The translations under genes and the position numbers were made by a program. The notes beneath the pieces are model-generated. The model had not been told where the DNA came from. It saw only the letters and a list, made by a program, of their open reading frames with translations, and did not search any database. Of a stretch of 64,000 nt of DNA, positions 58,341 through 64,000 are shown one piece after another. Every line of letters starts with the position of its first letter. Within the stretch, counting starts at the first letter, position 1. Where the stretch lies: contig CAVUYY010000009.1 in the NCBI GenBank assembly GCA_963745775.1, forward strand, positions 124,001 through 188,000. Direction: 5' to 3'. This DNA comes from Gaiellasilicea sp963745775. Lineage in GTDB: Bacteria; Actinomycetota; Thermoleophilia; Gaiellales; Gaiellaceae.

Positions 58341-58775
58341 CTACGCCCGCGACGATCCAAAACCACGGACGCCGCGCTCGCTGGCGGGCAGTTCGTCCAC
58401 CTCGAGCAGCTCGAGCTCGGGCACGGCGAGCACCACGAGCTGCGCGATTCGCATGCCCGGCTCGACCACGAAACGCTCCTTCGCGTCCGTATTCAGGAGC
58501 ACGACCCGGAGCTCGCCGCGATAGCCCTCGTCGATCAGCCCCGGCGAGTTGACGATCGCGATCCCGTGCCTCGCTGCAAGTCCCGAGCGCGGCTGGACGA
58601 AGCCCGCGTGGCCCTCGGGGATTGCGACGGCGAGCCCCGTGCCGACTGTCGCGCGCTCTCCTGGCCCGAGCTCGACGCGCTCGCACGCCGCCAGGTCGAG
58701 GCCGGCATCGCCCTCGTAGGCGCGCTCGGGGATCGTCGCCTCCGGCCGCAGCCGCGTGATCGCGAGCCGTGTCAA
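58341..58775 (-). CDS. dut: dUTP diphosphatase
   Basis: 144 residues, the trimeric dUTPase size. Motifs: 'GDAGLDLAA', 'VQPRSGLAARHGIAIVNSPG' with 'LIDEGYRGE', 'GMRIAQLVV' and the C-terminal arm 'SERGVRGFGSS'. It converts dUTP to dUMP, keeping uracil out of DNA. It overlaps hflX by 4 bp. Confidence 0.95.
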   Translation of the reverse strand: MTRLAITRLRPEATIPERAYEGDAGLDLAACERVELGPGERATVGTGLAVAIPEGHAGFVQPRSGLAARHGIAIVNSPGLIDEGYRGELRVVLLNTDAKERFVVEPGMRIAQLVVLAVPELELLEVDELPASERGVRGFGSSRA

Positions 58776-60127
58776 CGGCGTTCGACCGCGGAATCGGCGC
58801 GCGGTTCGAGCGTGGCGGACCCTTCAGACCCCGCGATGAGGTATCGCGCGAAGCGGCGGACCTCCCGCTGGGGGAGCCGCGCGCGCACGAGCACGCCCTC
58901 CTCCCCGTCCTCGCGTTCGTCGATCGGCGCTCCGAGGGCGTACAGCTCGGCGAGCTTGCCTCCCTCCTCGTACGGGAGGAGCAGGCGAACGTCGACGAAG
59001 CGATCCGAGAAGCGCTCCGCGATCCGCCGGCGGAGCTCGTCGATTCCGGCTCCCGTCGCAGCCGAGATCTGGAGAGCGCCGGGAAAGCGATTGGCAAGCC
59101 TGCGGCGGCCGAGCGGGTCGAGCCGGTCGATCTTGTTCAGGACGAGCTCGAGCGGCACCTGGTCGGCGCCGATCTCGCCCAGCACGGTGTCGACGGAGCC
59201 GATCATCTCGTCGAGCTTCTCGTCCCCGACCGAGGCGTCGACGACGTGCAGGATCAGGTCGGCGACGAGGGTCTCCTCGAGCGTCGACGCGAAGCCCTCG
59301 ACGAGCTGGGTCGGCAGCCGGCGGATGAACCCGACGGTGTCGGTGACGAGGTAGCGCTTGCCCTCGTGCTCGAAGCTGCGCGTCGTCGGATCGAGGGTCT
59401 CGAAGAGCCGGTCGTCGACCGAGACGTCGGCGTGGGTCAGCGCGTTCAGGAGCGTCGACTTGCCGACGTTCGTGTAGCCGGCGAGCGCAACAGTCGGAAC
59501 CTGCGTTCGCTCGCGCTCCCTCCGCCGCAGCCCGCGCTGCTTCTCGATCTCCTTGAGCCGCCGGCGGAGGACGACGACCCGCCGGTTCGCGAGCCGACGG
59601 TCGGTCTCGAGCTGGGACTCGCCGGGTCCACGCGTGCCGACGCCGGCGCCGACCGCGCCGGTGCCGCCGCCGAGACGCTCGAGGTGCTTCCACATCCCGC
59701 GCATCCGTGGCAGGTTGTACTCGAGCTGCGCGAGCTCGACCTGGAGCTTTCCCTCGGCGCTCGTTGCATGCTGGGCGAAGATGTCGAGGATCAGCTGCGT
59801 CCGGTCGACGACCCGGGCGTCGAGAGCATTCTCGAGCGTCCGCTGCTGCGTCGGATCGAGCTCGCCGTCGACGAGGAGCACATCTGCCTCGGCCTTCGCA
59901 TACGCGGCCTTCAGCTCCTCGAGCTTTCCCTTGCCGACATACGTGCGCGGATCGGGACGCGAGCGCTGCTGCACGAGCTGAGCGACCGGCTCGACCAGCG
60001 CCGTTCGAGCAAGCTCCTGGAGCTCCGCCAGCTCGTCGTCTTCGTCGACCCCCCGCGGCAGGAGTGCCAGCACGAACCCCCGCTCGGGCTCAGCGCCCGG
60101 CTGAGGTTCTGGCTGACGCGTCGTCAC
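58772..60127 (-). CDS. hflX: Ribosome-associated GTPase HflX
   Basis: 451 residues. The N-terminal HflX domain contains 'RPDPRTYVGKGKLEELKAAY' and the linker 'GGTGAVGAGVGTRGPGESQL'. The G domain has G1 'GYTNVGKSTLLN', G3 'DTVGFIRRLP' and G4 'NKID'. It rescues stalled or heat-damaged ribosomes. GTG start, divergent from dapE; CACAAT lies 7 nt upstream as a possible -10. Confidence 0.95.
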   Translation of the reverse strand: MTTRQPEPQPGAEPERGFVLALLPRGVDEDDELAELQELARTALVEPVAQLVQQRSRPDPRTYVGKGKLEELKAAYAKAEADVLLVDGELDPTQQRTLENALDARVVDRTQLILDIFAQHATSAEGKLQVELAQLEYNLPRMRGMWKHLERLGGGTGAVGAGVGTRGPGESQLETDRRLANRRVVVLRRRLKEIEKQRGLRRRERERTQVPTVALAGYTNVGKSTLLNALTHADVSVDDRLFETLDPTTRSFEHEGKRYLVTDTVGFIRRLPTQLVEGFASTLEETLVADLILHVVDASVGDEKLDEMIGSVDTVLGEIGADQVPLELVLNKIDRLDPLGRRRLANRFPGALQISAATGAGIDELRRRIAERFSDRFVDVRLLLPYEEGGKLAELYALGAPIDEREDGEEGVLVRARLPQREVRRFARYLIAGSEGSATLEPRADSAVERR

Positions 60128-60154
60128 GCGATGGATTGTGCCACGCTTGCCGCC

Positions 60155-61234
60155 GTGTCACCTTCCGCCGACCCAGACCTCGCGCAGCGGCTGGCGGCGC
60201 GCACGCTCGACCTGATCGACATCGCGTCGGAGAGCCGGAACGAAGCAGAGATCGCCTCGTACGTGGAAGCGGCGCTCGGCGAGCCGACCTGGCGGGACGG
60301 CGAGACGCTCTGGTACGGCGCGAGCCTCGGCGAGCGCCCGCTCGTCGTCCTCGCGGGACACCTCGACACGGTTCCGGCGCAGGAGAACATTCCCGGCCAC
60401 GTCACCGAGACGGAGGTCGTCGGGCTCGGGGCCAGCGACATGAAGGCCGGAGTCGCGGTGATGATCGAGCTCGCTCGGGCTTGGCGGGACCTGCGTGCGA
60501 CGCAAGCCGTGGATCTCAACTTCCTCTTCTTTCCGAGAGAGGAGCTGCCCGCGTCCGAGAGCGCGCTCCCGCACTTCTTCGAGAGCGTTCCTCGGGTTGC
60601 CGAGGCCGAGCTCGCGATCCTGCTCGAGCCCACCGACTGCACGATTCAGGCGGGTTGCCTCGGCAACCTGAACGCGCGACTCGTCTTTCACGGCGTCAGC
60701 GGCCACTCGGCCAGGCCTTGGCTGGCGGAGAACGCGATCGCGAAGGCGCTCGAAGGGCTGCTGCCCTATGCGCGACTCGAGCCTCGCCCCGTCGAGATCG
60801 GCGGGCTCACGTTCACCGAGGTCGCGAGCATCACTCGGATCGAAGGGGGGATCGCGACGAACGTCATCCCCGATCGGGTCGAGGCGAACGTCAACTTCCG
60901 TTACGCGCCCGACCGCTCGCCGGAGAGCGCGGACGAGTACCTCCGCAGCCTGCTTCCCGCCGGCGCGACCTACGAGCATGCCGGCGACTCTCCACCGGCG
61001 CGCGTCGTCACCGACTCGCCGCTCGTGCAGCGCTTTCGCGCTGCCGCCGACCTCGCGGTCGAGCCGAAGCAGGCCTGGACGAACGTGGCCGACTTCACGG
61101 CCCGCGGGATCGACGCGGTCAACTTCGGCCCCGGGGCGACGAGGTACGCGCATCGCCGCGACGAGCGCGTGGAGATCGCGGCGCTCGTGAAGGCGTACGA
61201 GTCGCTCTGGGCGTTTCTCACCGGTAGCGTCTGA
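60155..61234 (+). CDS. dapE: Succinyl-diaminopimelate desuccinylase
   Basis: M20 metallopeptidase family, 359 residues. The dinuclear zinc ligands are in 'VVLAGHLDTVPAQENIPGH' (His), 'GLGASDMKAGVAVMIE' (Asp), 'LFFPREELPASES' (Glu-Glu) and 'VFHGVSGHSARPW' (dimerisation His). It releases succinate to give LL-DAP. GTG 60155 ('VSPSADPDLAQRLA') is preferred; ATG 60131 is possible. First of dapE-dapC-dapD. Confidence 0.9.
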   Translation: MSPSADPDLAQRLAARTLDLIDIASESRNEAEIASYVEAALGEPTWRDGETLWYGASLGERPLVVLAGHLDTVPAQENIPGHVTETEVVGLGASDMKAGVAVMIELARAWRDLRATQAVDLNFLFFPREELPASESALPHFFESVPRVAEAELAILLEPTDCTIQAGCLGNLNARLVFHGVSGHSARPWLAENAIAKALEGLLPYARLEPRPVEIGGLTFTEVASITRIEGGIATNVIPDRVEANVNFRYAPDRSPESADEYLRSLLPAGATYEHAGDSPPARVVTDSPLVQRFRAAADLAVEPKQAWTNVADFTARGIDAVNFGPGATRYAHRRDERVEIAALVKAYESLWAFLTGSV

Positions 61235-61238
61235 GCCA

Positions 61239-62388
61239 GTGCCGATCTCGCCCGTTCTCGAGCGCCAGACGATCTATCCGTTCGTCCGACTGAACGAGGC
61301 GGCCAGGCGGGTCGAGTCTCGCGGGGTCGAGGTGATCGACTTCGGGATGGGCGATCCGCGCGAGGCGACCGACCCGCTGATCAGGCAGGCGCTCGTCGAC
61401 GGGCTCCGCGACCGGATGGGCTACCCGCAGGCCCAGGGCTTGCCGGAGCTGCGCGCGGCGATCGCCGACTGGGCGAGAGCGGCGCTTCGGGACGACGCTC
61501 GACCCGGACACGCAGGTGATCCCGACCCTCGGCAGCAAGGAGGCGATCTTCAGCTTCCCGCAGGTCGTGGTCGATCTCGACGCCGGCAGGGACACAGTCG
61601 CCTACACCGAGCCCGGCTACCCCGTCTACGAGCGCGGCGCCCTCTTCGCCGGCGCCCGACCGCTCGCCGTGCCGCTGCGCGAGCAGAGAGGGTTCCTGCC
61701 GGACCTCGACGCGATCGACGAGGAGACCTGGAGCCGGCTGGCCGTCTTCTGGGTCAACTACCCGAACAACCCGACCTGCGCTGTCGCTCCGCTCGCGTTC
61801 TACGAGCGGCTGGCGGGGCTCGCGCGAGAGCACGGCTTCGTCCTCGCCTCGGACGAGGCCTACACGGAGCTCTGGTTCGAGGAGCCGCCGGCATCGGCGC
61901 TGCAGGTCGCCGATCTCACCAACGTGGCGGTCTTCAACACGCTCTCCAAGCGCTCGTCGATGACCGGCTACCGGAGCGGCTTCGTGGCGGGAGATCCGGA
62001 GCTCGTCGCGGCCCTGAAGGCGTTCCGGCCCACGGTCGGCACGGCGCCGCAGGAGTTCGTCCAGCGCGCGTCGATCGTCGCCTGGGGCGACGAGGAGCAC
62101 GTGGCCGAGACCCGCGAGCGCTACCGCCGCAAGCGCTCGCTCTTCCTCGAGCTCTTCGACCGCAAGGGCATCCGCGTCGCCGGCAGCGAGGCGACGATGT
62201 ACCTCTGGCTCGAGGTTCCCGCCGGCGAGAGCTCGGAGGGCTTCGCGGAGCGGCTGCTCGAGCACGGGATCCTGGTCGCGCCTGGGTCGTATCTCGGCGC
62301 AGCCGGCGAGGGGTACTTCCGCGTCGCGCTCGTCCCGTCCGAGGAGGAGTGCGCCCGCGCGGTCGCGATCCTGGAGAAGGTGCTGTGA
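61239..62388 (+). CDS. dapC: Succinyldiaminopimelate aminotransferase (frameshifted)
   Basis: Class I aminotransferase of the succinylase branch. The start 'ERQTIYPFVRLNEAARRVES' and 'IDFGMGDPREATDP' are typical. An extra base near 61482 separates 'WARA' from 'RFGTTLDPDTQVIPTLGSKE'. The core has 'WVNYPNNPTCAVAP', 'ASDEAYTELWFEE' and the PLP Lys in 'NTLSKRSSMTGYRSGFVAG'. Repaired length is about 382 residues. It lies between dapE and dapD, which supports the assignment over other class I enzymes. Confidence 0.9.
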
Positions 62389-62412
62389 CGCCCGGAGCTC
62401 GCCGTCGAGATC

Positions 62413-63138
62413 GTGGCCGCGCTCGACCGCGGCGAGCGGCGCGTGGCGGAGCAGGTCGACGGCGAGTGGGTCGTCGACGTCGAGGCGAAGCTCGCGATCC
62501 TCGAGTTCTTCCGGTTGCGGAAGGTGGAGCCGATGCAGGCCGGCGGGCTTCAGTTCCTCGACAAGATCCCGGTGAAGACGGACTACGCCGAGCGCGGGGT
62601 GCGCGTCGTGCCTCCGGGGATCGCGCGCTACGGCTCGTTCCTCTCGGAGGGTGTCGTGCTGATGCCGGGCTACGTGAACATCGGCGCCTGGGTCGGGCCG
62701 CGGACGATGGTCGACACCTGGGCGACGGTCGGCTCGTGCGCGCAGATCGGCGCCGACGTCCATCTCTCCGGCGGCGTCGGGATCGGCGGCGTCCTCGAGC
62801 CGCCGCAGGCGAGCCCGGTCGTGATCGAGGACGGCGCCTTCGTCGGCTCGCGGGCGATCGTGGTCGAAGGCGTGCGGGTCGGCGCCGGCGCGGTGATCGC
62901 GCCGAACGTCGTTCTCTCGGCATCCGTGCCGATCATCGACGTCACCGGCTCGGAGCCGGTCGAGCGGCGCGGCGTCGTGCCGCCGCGCGCGGTCGTGCTG
63001 CCCGGCGTGCGGCAGAAGGAGTTTCCGGCGGGGACCTACGGCCTGCCGTGCGCCCTGATCGTGGGCGAGCGGAGCGAGTCGACCGACCTGAAGACGTCGC
63101 TGAACGACGTCCTGCGCGAGTTCGAGATCGCCGTCTAG
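62413..63138 (+). CDS. dapD: Tetrahydrodipicolinate N-succinyltransferase (5' frameshift)
   Basis: Left-handed beta-helix acyltransferase. 'RRVAEQVDGEWVVD' is followed by hexapeptide repeats ('GVVLMPGYVNIGAWVGPRTM', 'WATVGSCAQIGADVHLSGGV'). It ends in 'LKTSLNDVLREFEIAV'. The open frame starts at GTG 62413, but a GTG at 62385 overlapping the dapC stop would give 'MTPELAVEIVAALDRGERRV' if one C of the CCC at 62391-62393 is extra. That is the likelier native start. It uses succinyl-CoA. Confidence 0.9.
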   Translation: MAALDRGERRVAEQVDGEWVVDVEAKLAILEFFRLRKVEPMQAGGLQFLDKIPVKTDYAERGVRVVPPGIARYGSFLSEGVVLMPGYVNIGAWVGPRTMVDTWATVGSCAQIGADVHLSGGVGIGGVLEPPQASPVVIEDGAFVGSRAIVVEGVRVGAGAVIAPNVVLSASVPIIDVTGSEPVERRGVVPPRAVVLPGVRQKEFPAGTYGLPCALIVGERSESTDLKTSLNDVLREFEIAV

Positions 63139-63140
63139 CT

Positions 63141-63928
63141 CTACTCGGGCACGTTCACGTCTCCTTCGCAGATTCGCTCCGCTGGGCCCGTCAGCGTCGC
63201 CCGCGTATCGGCGGTGACGGCGACGTCGAGCTCGCCGCCCGGGCATTCGAACCTTGATCGGGCTCTCGCACCAGCCGTTCGCGATCGCGGCCGCGGCGAC
63301 GGCAACCGCGCTCGAGCCGGAAGCCGACGTCTCCCCCGCCCCACGTTCCCAGACGACGGCGCTGATCGCATGCTTGTCGTCGATCCGGACGAGCTGCACG
63401 TTCGTCCGCTCGGGAAAGCGCTCGTGCCGCTCGAGGAGCGGCCCGAGCCGTAGGAGCTCCTCCCGCCGTGGCTCTCGCCGGACGACAGCGTGCGGGTTGC
63501 CGACGGAGACCCGGGTCAGCTCGATCGCCTCGCCGTCGACCACGATCGTCTCCGGCTCGCTCACGTCGACTGCACCCACCTCCAACGCGATCTCGCCATC
63601 CCTCCTGGTCGCCGCGTAGTCCCGCCCCGAGACGCTGCACCGTGACGTCGTCGCCGCCCTGACGCAACAGCCACGCAGCGGCGATCCGAGTCCCGTTGCC
63701 GGAGAACTCGGCGCGCGATCCGTCCGGGTTCCAGATCGCGATCTCGGCACGCGGACCGTCAGTCGACAGGACCTCGACCACCCCGTCGGCGCCGATCCCC
63801 TCACCGGAGTCGCAGAGCCGCCGCGCCTGCTCGGGCTCGAGCGGGCGTCCGAGCTCAGCCCGCTCGAGGAGCAGATAGCTGTTGCCGAGCGCGTGCCATT
63901 TTTCAAATGAAATGGGCGAGAACCTCAT
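63141..63928 (-). CDS. dapF: Diaminopimelate epimerase-like protein (two frameshifts, catalytic Cys replaced)
   Basis: The N-terminus 'FEKWHALGNSYLLLERAELG' and 'GIGADGVVEVL' are typical of DapF. Extra bases near 63622 (before 'VSGRDYAATRRDGEIALEVG') and near 63247 (before 'FECPGGELDVAVTADTRATL') break the frame. Both catalytic cysteines of the family are Ser here: 'AEFSGNGTRIAAAW' (TCC codon) and 'GETSASGSSAVAVAAA' (TCC codon). It may be inactive, a divergent epimerase/racemase, or use different chemistry. Convergent with dapD and overlapping the upstream gene by 26 bp. Confidence 0.82.
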
Positions 63929-64000
63929 CCGCCACCTCGTTCGTCGGCCGGTTCGCGTCGATCATGACGATGCCGGGAATGCGTCGCAGCCACTTCCGCT
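63903..64000 (-). CDS. C-terminal fragment of a gene running off the window
   Basis: Only the last ~31 residues are in the window: 'RKWLRRIPGIVMIDANRP' and 'TNEVADEVLAHFI', ending at a stop at 63905-63903. A strand followed by 'IDANRPTNEV' is reminiscent of the end of a P-loop nucleotide kinase such as thymidylate kinase, but this is too short to assign. The dapF ATG lies inside it, so the two are co-translated. Confidence 0.55.
   Translation of the reverse strand, partial: RKWLRRIPGIVMIDANRPTNEVADEVLAHFI

Noticed and set aside
1137..63622. Programmed +1 ribosomal frameshifting as a general mechanism
   Set aside because: The junctions share no slippery codon, stop codon or Shine-Dalgarno-like stimulator, and they cluster in two zones, which fits sequencing error better.
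1..64000. CRISPR array, prophage, insertion sequence or integrative element
   Set aside because: No regularly spaced repeats, transposase, integrase or phage genes were seen, and gene content is housekeeping throughout.

Overview
The window is very GC-rich, densely coded chromosomal DNA from a deep-branching actinobacterium, most likely of class Thermoleophilia (Gaiellales/Solirubrobacterales-like). This is inferred from the actinobacterial gene set: SepF, DivIVA, MurT/GatD, a GarA-like FHA protein beside an FtsR-like MerR regulator, an RsiG-like c-di-GMP anti-sigma protein, an Asp-type MurA and an actinobacterial LexA box. The heavy use of CTC/GAG codons fits too. No phage, transposase or CRISPR array is visible.

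Layout: (1) 1-6.7 kb: a response regulator fragment, then two paralogous membrane-anchored alpha/beta hydrolases flanking a MacB/FtsX-type ABC exporter. (2) 6.7-12.4 kb: an SOS mutagenesis locus with tandem LexA boxes, imuB, a DUF6504-type protein and dnaE2, interrupted by a cupin and a small TfoX-like protein on the other strand. (3) 12.6-18.1 kb: GH15 glucosidase, a glycosyltransferase divergent from an EEP nuclease, a class V aminotransferase and an HD hydrolase. (4) 18.1-37.5 kb: a long co-directional housekeeping run: murA, a HisB-like paralogue, ridA, cca, pgeF, yggS, sepF, yggT, divIVA, DUF167, dksA-like, lspA, rluD, rpsB, tsf, pyrH, frr, uppS, cdsA, dxr, rseP, ispG, proS, an HTH gene and tRNA-Pro(GGG). 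It couples cell division and envelope precursor supply with translation and the MEP isoprenoid pathway. (5) 37.7-48.3 kb: secreted GH99-like and M28 enzymes, hutF, pgsA, a GDP-mannose pyrophosphorylase/phosphomannomutase fusion, then rsiG-like/FHA/merR/apt. (6) 48.3-53.6 kb: a candidate small RNA, uppP, a DMT exporter, two RpoD-like sigma factors tail to tail, and a lone class II glutamine amidotransferase. (7) 54.4-64 kb: murT-gatD (lipid II amidation), a PLP decarboxylase, NUDIX, dut, hflX and the succinylase-branch DAP genes dapE-dapC-dapD with a convergent dapF. Undecaprenyl phosphate supply (uppS, uppP, MEP genes), DAP synthesis, murA and murT/gatD together cover much of peptidoglycan precursor metabolism.

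Two window-wide properties matter for any reader. First, about seventeen genes are broken by one or more frameshifts, and every one I could resolve is a single extra base; they lie in 1-25 kb and 57-64 kb. This looks like insertion-type sequence error rather than gene decay. Second, at least fourteen genes have a TANNNT -10 element only 6-7 nt before the start codon, predicting widespread leaderless transcription.

The most interesting leads are the single-motif RsiG-like protein, a HisB paralogue without its metal site, a DapF with both catalytic cysteines replaced by serine, a terminator-ended structured RNA candidate at 48417-48528, a hairpin-plus-19-mer element found twice, and the hydrolase/ABC exporter operon.
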